From assembly GCF_050107715.1 (NCBI RefSeq), contig NZ_JBNILN010000004.1, positions 124,001-188,000 of the forward strand: 64,000 bases of DNA, given 5' to 3'. Origin of the DNA: Metabacillus_B sp050107715. Its GTDB lineage: Bacteria; Bacillota; Bacilli; Bacillales; Bacillaceae. Position numbers and translations under genes: made by a program. The notes under the pieces are model-generated. The model saw only the letters and a program-made list of their open reading frames with translations, searched no databases and was not told the origin of the DNA. Positions 16,385 through 23,327 of the stretch are shown in pieces (the stretch's first letter is position 1; every line of letters begins with the position of its first letter).

Positions 16385-17293
16385 TTAGTCAATAAATAAA
16401 ACCTTTGCAGGCTTAAAGGATGGTTTAGATGGATGCTTTTGATAAATCGCAAGGCAAGTACCCTGTTCATCATAAACGGTAATTCTTGCGTCCGGGTCTG
16501 CATCCTTAAATGGCTCCGGCACTGGAAGTACCGCACCATTTTTCACTTTCTCTGCTAATGTATCATTTATTACCCATTTCGGCAAATGATTGAGCGCCTC
16601 AGATATCGGGATCAGACGAAGCGTTTCATCTGCGAGCCGCTGCTCGATTTGCTCAAATGTCATGCATTGCGAAAGAGAAAACTGCCCGGATTGGGTTCTG
16701 ATGAGATAGGACATATGTGCAGGGAGGCCAAGCTTTTCTCCAATCATAACAGCAAGTGTCCTCACATACGTTCCCTTTGAACAATGTACCCTGAACTTGA
16801 ACGAAGCCGATGTTTCTCTCATCACAACGCTGGAAATTCTTTCGATTGAATGAATTTTGACGGTCCGGGAAGGACGTTCTATTTCCATGCCTTTTCTTGC
16901 GTATTCATAGAGCTTTTTCCCGTTTACCTTTACCGCTGAATACATAGGCGGGGTTTGGGTGAGCTCCCCCTCCATTCCAGCAAGCAGCTCATCAATGATT
17001 GATTCATCCGGTTTCTCTGAAAGCTCCTGCTGATCAATGATCTCTCCGGAAGCATCTTCAGTTGCTGTGGATATTCCGAGTGTTACTTCGGCTTCATACG
17101 TTTTGCTGGACGCAGTTAAGTATTCCACAATTTTCGTAGCCCGTCCAAGACAAATCGGGAGAACGCCGGTGACATCGGGATCAAGTGTTCCTGTATGCCC
17201 CGCTTTTTTTGTTTTAAATAGCTTCCTGGTCTTGAATACACAATCATGGGAGGTCATTCCCGCCGGCTTGTTTACAAGCAATACGCCTTCCAT
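16385..17293 (-). CDS. truB: tRNA pseudouridine-55 synthase
   Basis: A 302-residue pseudouridine synthase that forms psi55 in the T-loop of tRNAs. The catalytic Asp38 lies in GHTGTLDPD; LLVNKPAGMTSHD at the N-terminus and KCSGKTYVR-like HCSKGTYVRTL further on are family motifs. A C-terminal PUA-like segment closes the protein. AGGTG precedes the ATG by 5 nt. A long hairpin in the 234-bp gap before it may partly separate it from rbfA. Confidence 0.96.
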   Translation of the reverse strand: MEGVLLVNKPAGMTSHDCVFKTRKLFKTKKAGHTGTLDPDVTGVLPICLGRATKIVEYLTASSKTYEAEVTLGISTATEDASGEIIDQQELSEKPDESIIDELLAGMEGELTQTPPMYSAVKVNGKKLYEYARKGMEIERPSRTVKIHSIERISSVVMRETSASFKFRVHCSKGTYVRTLAVMIGEKLGLPAHMSYLIRTQSGQFSLSQCMTFEQIEQRLADETLRLIPISEALNHLPKWVINDTLAEKVKNGAVLPVPEPFKDADPDARITVYDEQGTCLAIYQKHPSKPSFKPAKVLFID

Positions 17294-17416
17294 ACGAGCA
17301 CCTGCTTTCGGATAATGATTTGAACTTATTAGTAGAGGGTGAATGCCGCTTTCCTATAAGGCTGCTGGACAGAATTAAGAACAGGGCGGGCTTTTCCGGC
17401 CGCGGTTTCATTCAGC

Positions 17417-17523
17417 AAAAAAAGGATGGCTTATGCAGGAAGATTCTTTTGCCCCCTCTTGGAGAGCACATCATGTGCCCCCGCAGGTAAGAGAGGAGAA
17501 AAATCCGTGCAGGCCATCCTTTT
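17417..17523 (-). terminator. Long four-stem hairpin with T run between rbfA and truB
   Basis: The outer stem is 11 bp perfect (17420-17430 with 17513-17523), and on the minus strand it is followed by TTTTTTTGC. Inside lie TGCA+GGA/TCC+TGCA (17434-17440 with 17504-17511), a 7-of-8-bp stem (17453-17460 with 17489-17496) and a 5-bp hairpin (17466-17470 with 17474-17478). It begins 5 nt past the rbfA stop. It can act as a terminator, but is far larger than needed for that alone. Confidence 0.7.
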
Positions 17524-17527
17524 CCGG

Positions 17528-17887
17528 TCAATCCTCCCGGTCGGTATCGGAATGATTGATTTCGTGTATTAGCGTTTCAATCCGGTTTCCATAATCGATG
17601 GATTCATCGAATTCAAACTGAATTTCCGGTGTTTTTCTAAGACGGATCCGCTGTCCGATTTCTGAGCGGATAAAGCCTTTTGCTTTCGCGAGGCCTTTGA
17701 GTGTGCTTTCGCGCTGCTCTTCATCTCCCAGTACAGAGATGTAAACCTTGGCAATTTGCAAATCTCCGGAAACGCGGACATCCGTAACCGTTACAAATCC
17801 AATTCTCGGATCTTTTATTTTTCTGCCGATGATTTCACTTAATTCCTTTTTCATCTGCTCACCGACACGAGTTGATCTGATGCTCAT
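17528..17887 (-). CDS. rbfA: Ribosome-binding factor A
   Basis: A 119-residue KH-fold protein needed for late 30S maturation (16S 5' helix processing) and cold growth. RVGEQMKKELSEII and DPRIGFVTVTDVRVSGDL are hallmark segments; the acidic tail (SDTDRED) is typical. GGAGTG is 5 nt before the ATG. It lies between ylxP and truB as in B. subtilis. Confidence 0.95.
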   Translation of the reverse strand: MSIRSTRVGEQMKKELSEIIGRKIKDPRIGFVTVTDVRVSGDLQIAKVYISVLGDEEQRESTLKGLAKAKGFIRSEIGQRIRLRKTPEIQFEFDESIDYGNRIETLIHEINHSDTDRED

Positions 17888-17902
17888 AATTTCACTCCAT
17901 CC

Positions 17903-18181
17903 TTATAACCATTCAAATTCGGTTAAAGTTCTTTCTATTTCCGGAAAGGAGTCGATAAACGCAAGAACCCTGTTCAGCTCTTTCTCAGCCTGTGATTTAT
18001 CAGAAGAAATCGTGACAATGCCAATTCCTGCTCTTTGCCATGAATCCTGATAATCAAGCTCGGAGACAGCAACGTTATATTGCTGCTTCACTCTGGTTAT
18101 GATCCGTTTCATAACAGATCGTTTGTCCTTAAGGGAAAAGGAGTCATAAATCATCCATTCACAGTGGACGCGGCCAATCAC
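17903..18181 (-). CDS. ylxP: YlxP family protein (DUF503)
   Basis: A 92-residue DUF503 protein with the conserved KDKRSVMKRIITRVKQQYNV segment. Its function is not established; the constant position between infB and rbfA suggests a link to ribosome assembly or translation. The GTG start overlaps the infB stop (GTGA), indicating translational coupling. Confidence 0.9.
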   Translation of the reverse strand: MIGRVHCEWMIYDSFSLKDKRSVMKRIITRVKQQYNVAVSELDYQDSWQRAGIGIVTISSDKSQAEKELNRVLAFIDSFPEIERTLTEFEWL

Positions 18182-20409
18182 TTGCGCTCGATTTCCTGCA
18201 TAACATAGGCTTCAATAATGTCGCCTTCTTTAATATCATTGAAATTTTTAATTGTAATCCCGCATTCGTAGCCTTGTGAGACTTCTTTCACATCATCCTT
18301 GAATCGTTTGAGAACATCGACATCCCCTTCGAAAATCACAATTCCCTCACGGATCAGACGCATTCCGCTCTCGCGGGTGATTTTTCCGTCTGTAACGTAG
18401 CCTCCTGCAATGGTTCCAATTTTTGATACTTTAAACGTCTGGCGCACTTCAACCTGACCGATGATTTTTTCTTCAAATTCAGGATCAAGCATCCCCTTCA
18501 TAGCGGACTCAATCTCTTCTATAACTTTGTAGATGATGCGGTGAAGGCGAATGTCTACCTTTTCTGCATCGGCTGCTCTCTTCGCGTTTGAGTCGGGACG
18601 GACGTTAAATCCGATGACGATTCCGTTTGAAGCAGATGCAAGCATAATATCATATTCCGTGATGGCTCCAACGCCTGTATGGATGATTTTAACTTTTACA
18701 CCTTCAACTTCAATCTTCTGCAGGGCAGAAGCAAGTGCTTCGACAGAACCTTGAACGTCTGCTTTTACAATCAAATTGATGTCCTTCACATCGCCTTGTT
18801 TGATCTGTTCGAACAAATCATCAAGACTCAGTTTGGATTTTTCGCCGCGCTGTTCAACCTGCTGTTTTTGAGCTCGTGCTTCCCCAACCTGGCGCGCTTT
18901 CTTCTCGTCAGCGAAAACCATGAACTGATCTCCTGCTTGAGGAACATCGTTCAGTCCTGTTATCTCGACAGGGGCAGAAGGGCCGACTTCTTTTACACGG
19001 CGACCGATGTCGTTAACCATGGCGCGAACACGGCCAAAAGTATTTCCGACAACTATAGGGTCCCCAACTTTTAAAGATCCATTTTGAACTAAAAGAGTGG
19101 CTACCGATCCGCGCCCTTTATCAAGCTGAGCTTCTATAACCGTACCCGTTGCACGCAGCTTCGGATTTGCTTTCAGCTCTTCGACTTCACTGACAAGAAG
19201 AATCATTTCAAGCAGTTCATCAATGCCGTCTCCTTTTAAAGCAGAAACCGGAACAAAGATCGTTTCGCCTCCCCAGCTTTCCGGAACAAGATTATGCTCT
19301 GTCAGCTCCTGCATCACCCGGTCCGGATTCGCACTCGGTTTATCCATTTTATTAACGGCGACAATGATTGGGACCTCTGCAGCTTTAGCGTGGTTGATGG
19401 CTTCTACAGTCTGCGGCATAACGCCGTCATCTGCTGCAACAACAAGAATGGTAATGTCTGTTACCTGCGCTCCCCGCGCACGCATCGTTGTGAATGCGGC
19501 ATGTCCCGGAGTATCAAGGAAAGTAATTTTGCGATCGTTGACTTCTACCTGGTAGGCACCGATATGCTGGGTAATACCGCCAGCTTCACCTTCTGTCACT
19601 TTCGTGTTCCGGATGGAATCAAGAAGAGTCGTTTTACCGTGGTCAACGTGACCCATAATTGTAACTACAGGCGGACGGATTGTGTGGTCAGCTTCATTAT
19701 CCGTTTGATCATACCCTTCAAACTCGGTAACATCAAAAAGAATCTCTTCTTCGACTTCTACCCCGTATTCCCCTGCGATTAACTCAATTGTATCTTTATC
19801 AAGATCCTGATTAATGGTTGCCATAACACCAAGCATCAAGAGCTTTTTAATAATTTCAGATGGCTCTTTGTACAGCTTGGATGCAAGCTCACCGACTGTG
19901 AGTGAACCTGTAAAGGTAATTTTGCTTGGCAGCTCTTTTTTCGGTTTTTCCGGCTGATGGTGAGTCTGCGGGCGCTGATTGCTGTTTCGGCTGCCGCCTT
20001 TTTTCTGGCCGCCGCTGGTATTTCTTCTGTTATTGTTTTGATTCATGCTGTTATTCCTTCCGCTCTGCGGTCCCTTTTTATCACCAGGGCGCTGCTGGGT
20101 GTTTTTCCGTTGATCGGAAGAAGGACGGCTTTGATTATTGGATGATGTTTTTTTCATTGATGCGGATTGTCCACCGCTTCCTTGAGAATTAATGGCTGCA
20201 TTCCCCTTTCCGGCAGGTTTAGGTGCCGATCCTTGATTTTTCGGCGTGCTGCCGGCAGAAAATTTTTGATTTAATTTCCCCACATGTGCATCTTCGAGCA
20301 TTGCCATGTGGTTGGACACTTCCACGTTGATTTCTTTTAAAGCTGAAATGACTTCTTTGCTTGACACATTATGCTGTTTTGCGTATTCATATACTCTCAC
20401 TTTTGTCAT
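18178..20409 (-). CDS. infB: Translation initiation factor IF-2
   Basis: A 743-residue GTPase that delivers initiator tRNA to the 30S subunit. A short N-terminal fold (1-50) is followed by a low-complexity Asn/Gln/Gly/Ser/Lys-rich linker (about 52-160), the IF2-N domain and the G domain. G1 is GHVDHGKT (253-260), G3 is DTPGHAAF and G4 is NKMD. Domains II, III and the C-terminal fMet-tRNA-binding domain IV complete it. The ATG follows GGGGGTG. It overlaps ylxP by 4 bp and follows ylxQ by 19 bp. Confidence 0.97.
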   Translation of the reverse strand: MTKVRVYEYAKQHNVSSKEVISALKEINVEVSNHMAMLEDAHVGKLNQKFSAGSTPKNQGSAPKPAGKGNAAINSQGSGGQSASMKKTSSNNQSRPSSDQRKNTQQRPGDKKGPQSGRNNSMNQNNNRRNTSGGQKKGGSRNSNQRPQTHHQPEKPKKELPSKITFTGSLTVGELASKLYKEPSEIIKKLLMLGVMATINQDLDKDTIELIAGEYGVEVEEEILFDVTEFEGYDQTDNEADHTIRPPVVTIMGHVDHGKTTLLDSIRNTKVTEGEAGGITQHIGAYQVEVNDRKITFLDTPGHAAFTTMRARGAQVTDITILVVAADDGVMPQTVEAINHAKAAEVPIIVAVNKMDKPSANPDRVMQELTEHNLVPESWGGETIFVPVSALKGDGIDELLEMILLVSEVEELKANPKLRATGTVIEAQLDKGRGSVATLLVQNGSLKVGDPIVVGNTFGRVRAMVNDIGRRVKEVGPSAPVEITGLNDVPQAGDQFMVFADEKKARQVGEARAQKQQVEQRGEKSKLSLDDLFEQIKQGDVKDINLIVKADVQGSVEALASALQKIEVEGVKVKIIHTGVGAITEYDIMLASASNGIVIGFNVRPDSNAKRAADAEKVDIRLHRIIYKVIEEIESAMKGMLDPEFEEKIIGQVEVRQTFKVSKIGTIAGGYVTDGKITRESGMRLIREGIVIFEGDVDVLKRFKDDVKEVSQGYECGITIKNFNDIKEGDIIEAYVMQEIERK

Positions 20410-20428
20410 GTGTTCACCCCCAAAAAAT

Positions 20429-20731
20429 TTAATCGAGCAAGTCCTTCAGCTTCGCAGCAAATCCCTGTTCTAAAACAGCTGCTACTACTCTTGCATCCTT
20501 GCCAATTGCATGTCCAAGCTCATATCTGCTTTCAACATGCACGACTGGAGTGTTGTATGTGCGGCATTTATCCATCACTTTTTTCCTTGTGTTATCGGAT
20601 GCATCTTTGGAGAGCAGAACTAGTTTTGCCCGGCTGTGACGAACCTCTTTAATAACGAGTTCCTCGCCGGAAATGACTTTGCGTGCTCGATTGGCCAATC
20701 CAAGCAGAGATTTCCATTTCGGCTGATTCAT
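20429..20731 (-). CDS. ylxQ: L7Ae-family RNA-binding protein YlxQ
   Basis: A 100-residue protein of the L7Ae/L30e/YlxQ family, which binds kink-turn RNAs. GLANRARKVISGEE near the N-terminus and the central AKLVLLSKDASDNT strand-helix are typical. The cellular role is not settled. The ATG overlaps the rnpM stop by 4 bp, so it is coupled to it. The conserved nusA-rnpM-ylxQ-infB order is kept. Confidence 0.92.
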   Translation of the reverse strand: MNQPKWKSLLGLANRARKVISGEELVIKEVRHSRAKLVLLSKDASDNTRKKVMDKCRTYNTPVVHVESRYELGHAIGKDARVVAAVLEQGFAAKLKDLLD

Positions 20732-21003
20732 CGCTTTTTGCTCTCAGCGAGTGAAATCAGTTCTTCATAAACAGAATCCTCTACTTTTGTTTTCAGCTGA
20801 TTGGATAAGATATTCTTCTTTTGGGCCAGTAAAATAGATTCTTTATCCAACGTTATATAAGCACCGCGGCCGTTTTTTCTCCCGGTTGGATCAACTGATA
20901 CTTCGCCTTCCGAGGAGCGGACTACGCGGACCATTTCTTTTTTCGGCTTCATTTCACCGGTTGCAACGCATTTGCGCAAAGGGATTTTTCTTCCTGGATT
21001 CAT
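20728..21003 (-). CDS. rnpM: RnpM (YlxR), RNase P modulator
   Basis: A 91-residue YlxR-family (DUF448) protein, the same length as in B. subtilis. The signature RKCVATGEMKPKKEMVRVV and GRKNGRGAY are present. Recent work in B. subtilis describes YlxR as RnpM, a protein that modulates RNase P activity. The ATG at 21003 has AGAGG 8 nt upstream; the GTG at 21012 sits within the SD region. It lies 12 bp downstream of nusA. Confidence 0.93.
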   Translation of the reverse strand: MNPGRKIPLRKCVATGEMKPKKEMVRVVRSSEGEVSVDPTGRKNGRGAYITLDKESILLAQKKNILSNQLKTKVEDSVYEELISLAESKKR

Positions 21004-21015
21004 CCGGTTCACCTC

Positions 21016-22128
21016 TTACTCGTCTTGAAAATCATCCTGAAGCTCATATTCAGCTTCATCCGGTTTATCAGCATTCTCATTCAGCAAACCGAGCTTTGCT
21101 GCATCAGATTCACTTTTAATATCGATTTTCCAGTTCGTAAGTTTAGCGGCAAGCCTTGCATTCTGACCTCTCTTGCCGATCGCAAGAGATAGCTGATAAT
21201 CAGGAACGATGACGGTTGTCGCTTTATCTTCTTCATTAACCTTCACTTCAACCACTTTGGAAGGACTTAATGCATTTGCGACAAATTCTACGGGATCGCT
21301 GGACCAGCGGACAATGTCAATCTTCTCGCCCTTCAGCTCGTTTACGATGGCCTGAACCCGCTGCCCTTTAGGTCCTACACATGAGCCAACCGGATCCACT
21401 TCAGGATTGTCGGAGTGAACAGAGATCTTGGAGCGGTCCCCCGCTTCCCGTGCTACCGATTTAATTTCGACTGTACCATCATAGATTTCAGGAACCTCAA
21501 TTTCAAAAAGGCGCTTGAGAAGTCCCGGATGTGTTCTGGAAACAAAGATCTGAGGACCTTTTGTTGTCTTTTCTACCTTTGTAATAAAAACTTTAATCCG
21601 GTCATGAGGCTTATACTGTTCATTCGGCATTTGTTCGTTAACCGGGAGAAGAGCTTCTATTTTTCCAAGACTCACATAAATAAACTTTGAATCAATACGC
21701 TGGACAATACCTGTCATAATATCTTCTTCGCGGTCAATAAATTCAGAATAGATGACGCCGCGTTCAGCCTCACGGACACGCTGGGTTACAACCTGCTTAG
21801 CCGTCTGGGCAGCGATTCTGCCGAAATCTTTAGGTGTAACTTCCATCTCCACTACGTCTCCAACTATGTAATTCGGATGAATCGACTGCGCTTCGCCTTC
21901 AGATATCTCCAGACGGGGATCAAAAACCTGGTCCACTACATCTTTTCGGGCAAAAACCCTCATGGTACCTGTATCACGGTTTAGATCCACACGGACGTTT
22001 TGAGCTTGGTTAAAGTTCCGCTTGTATGCAGAAATTAAAGCAGCTTCAATCGCTTCTATAATAATTTCTTTACTAATCCCTTTTTCTCTTTCAAGTATCG
22101 TAAGGGCATCTAAAAGTTCACTGCTCAT
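21016..22128 (-). CDS. nusA: Transcription termination/antitermination factor NusA
   Basis: A 370-residue NusA of the short Gram-positive type. The N-terminal RNAP-binding domain, an S1 domain (about 135-200, GIVQRIDSKFIYVSLG) and two KH domains (GSCVGPKGQRVQAI and AIGKRGQNARLAAKL) are visible. The C-terminal acidic repeats of enterobacterial NusA are absent. It tunes pausing and intrinsic termination. GGGGGAAG precedes the ATG. It follows rimP by 70 bp. Confidence 0.97.
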   Translation of the reverse strand: MSSELLDALTILEREKGISKEIIIEAIEAALISAYKRNFNQAQNVRVDLNRDTGTMRVFARKDVVDQVFDPRLEISEGEAQSIHPNYIVGDVVEMEVTPKDFGRIAAQTAKQVVTQRVREAERGVIYSEFIDREEDIMTGIVQRIDSKFIYVSLGKIEALLPVNEQMPNEQYKPHDRIKVFITKVEKTTKGPQIFVSRTHPGLLKRLFEIEVPEIYDGTVEIKSVAREAGDRSKISVHSDNPEVDPVGSCVGPKGQRVQAIVNELKGEKIDIVRWSSDPVEFVANALSPSKVVEVKVNEEDKATTVIVPDYQLSLAIGKRGQNARLAAKLTNWKIDIKSESDAAKLGLLNENADKPDEAEYELQDDFQDE

Positions 22129-22198
22129 TATTCCAACTTCCCCCTTTAATCTTCACCGGCAGGCTCTGAGTCCGGTTATATTCTCATTCTGCGGGCCA

Positions 22199-22675
22199 TT
22201 AAAAATTGAACGATACGGCCAATCTGGCGCTGGCAACTTTATCGAACGGAATGACCATTTCTTTTTTCCTTGTTTTCACGGTAATTAATACAGTTAGACT
22301 ATGTCCGTCAAAAGATTGGAGAATTCCTTCAAAAACTTTTTCCCCATCGATAGGTTCATACGTTTTGATGTGGACGTTCTTTCCGGCTGCCTTATGAAAA
22401 TCAGTGGTTTTCTTCAGCGGCCGTTCTGCACCGGGTGACGAAACCTCAAGAAAGTAATTATGGGTGATGGGATCCACTTCGTCGAGTTTTTCTCCCAAAC
22501 GTTCACTCACCAGCCCGCATTCTTCAATATCCACTCCGCCTTCTGAATCTATATATACGCGCAGGAACCAATTTTTCCCTTCTTTGACGTACTCGACATC
22601 GACTAATTCCAAATCCAGTTCTTCAAGGATCGGAACGGCTAATTCGCTTACTGTATCGGTTACTTTTTTACTCAT
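22199..22675 (-). CDS. rimP: Ribosome maturation factor RimP
   Basis: A 158-residue RimP (B. subtilis YlxS 156) needed for 30S assembly around S12 and S19. The N-terminal ELVDVEYVKEG and DIEECGLVSERL segments and the C-terminal Sm-like domain (VHIKTYEPIDGEKVFEG) are clear. The start at 22675 has AGGAGG 6 nt upstream; a longer in-frame reading to 22885 crosses repeat-like DNA without similarity. It is the first gene of the rimP-nusA-infB series and has a long, structured upstream region. Confidence 0.95.
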   Translation of the reverse strand: MSKKVTDTVSELAVPILEELDLELVDVEYVKEGKNWFLRVYIDSEGGVDIEECGLVSERLGEKLDEVDPITHNYFLEVSSPGAERPLKKTTDFHKAAGKNVHIKTYEPIDGEKVFEGILQSFDGHSLTVLITVKTRKKEMVIPFDKVASARLAVSFNF

Positions 22676-22719
22676 TCTCTTCCTCCTTGTATATACAGGA
22701 AAGTTCACATTAACGGAAT

Positions 22720-22841
22720 AAAAGCGCAAGCGCCCGTTACGGCTCAAGCTTTGCCGGGGTTCCGGCATCAGGAGCGGGAATGCGGTCACCGCGAGTAGCA
22801 GGGAATCAGCATCCCCCCGTAAGACAGGCGCTGGAGCCGGA
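22720..22841. repeat. Putative dispersed Bacillaceae intergenic repeat
   Basis: About 120 bp bounded on the plus strand by AAAGCGCAAGCGCC (22721-22734) and by CAGGCGCTGGAGCCGG (22825-22840). From memory, many Bacillaceae genomes carry intergenic repeats that open with GCGCAAGCGCC and close with GGCGCTGGAGC, so this looks like a member. It sits immediately upstream of the rimP ribosome-binding site. No other full copy lies in the window, so the call depends on that recollection. Confidence 0.45.
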
Positions 22842-22901
22842 TGAAAATACCTTCTCAGCTCCTCGGCCTGCGGGGCTGATTTCATCTCATTCTAAAAACG
22901 T

Positions 22902-22941
22902 CAAGAAAAGCGGAGACCTTGCCTGAAGCAGGATTCTCCGC
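22902..22941 (-). terminator. Hairpin with T run upstream of rimP (third of three)
   Basis: GCGGAGA (22910-22916) pairs with TCTCCGC (22935-22941). On the minus strand TTTTCTTG follows. It is the last terminator-like hairpin before rimP and could act as an attenuator. Confidence 0.55.
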
Positions 22942-23026
22942 CGAACGATGCGATTGCACAATAAATGCATAATTCTGCTTCTGAATCCCGTTTGCAAATG
23001 TCAGCCGTATAAGCTTCAGCGGCTGT

Positions 23027-23052
23027 TGAAAAACCCTGCCGTAACAGCAGGG
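23027..23052 (-). terminator. Terminator-like hairpin in the polC-rimP gap (second of three)
   Basis: CCCTGC (23034-23039) pairs with GCAGGG (23047-23052). On the minus strand GTTTTTC follows. About 150 nt downstream of the predicted start near 23194. Confidence 0.55.
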
Positions 23053-23137
23053 AATCGAGTAAAGCTACCATTAAGCAAACACGTTTGCTGCAAAGCGGGC
23101 AAAATGGGCAGGCAGTTCTGCCTCCAAAATCCCGTAC

Positions 23138-23167
23138 CCAAAACGAAAGAGTGGGTTGCCCCACTCT
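23138..23167 (-). terminator. Terminator-like hairpin in the polC-rimP gap (first of three)
   Basis: AGAGTGGG (23148-23155) pairs perfectly with CCCACTCT (23160-23167) around a 4-nt loop. On the minus strand TTCGTTTT follows. It is the strongest candidate for the end of polC transcripts. Confidence 0.65.
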
Positions 23168-23200
23168 CTTTGCCTCTGCTATCGCAGCATTTCCAATAAA

Positions 23201-23229
23201 AATATACCATAATCACAAGGTTAATGCAA
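23201..23229 (-). promoter_or_regulatory. Extended -10 promoter in the polC-rimP gap
   Basis: On the minus strand TTGCAT (23224-23229) and TATATT (23201-23206) are separated by 17 bp, with TGG directly before the -10 (extended -10). The downstream gene is rimP, about 520 bp away, and three terminator-like hairpins lie between. Confidence 0.6.
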
Positions 23230-23327
23230 ATAAAGGGCGAAAACATCAGCTTTTTGATCCTAATGAATGAGATGAAATGGGAATGGGTGAATCCCTCTTC
23301 CTCTATCCAAAAGCGAAAGAGGAAACA

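Larger units (their letters stand above)
23002..23194 (-). ncRNA. Tandem-hairpin RNA region between polC and rimP
   Basis: Downstream of a good promoter (23201-23229) the minus strand can form six successive short hairpins. They are 23176-23187 (4 bp), 23148-23167 (8 bp), 23110-23123 (6 bp), 23074-23089 (7 bp), 23034-23052 (6 bp, then TTTTTC) and 23002-23025 (6 bp). Two have terminator form. No ORF with an SD fits. It may be the 5' leader of the rimP operon with attenuation, or a small RNA of roughly 50-170 nt. Confidence 0.45.

Noticed and set aside
16345..16539. Small minus-strand ORF between ribF and truB
   Set aside because: Overlaps the end of truB in another frame and has no similarity or SD.
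22676..22885. N-terminal extension of rimP
   Set aside because: Runs through repeat-like DNA and past a perfect AGGAGG-spaced ATG; RimP is normally about 156 residues.
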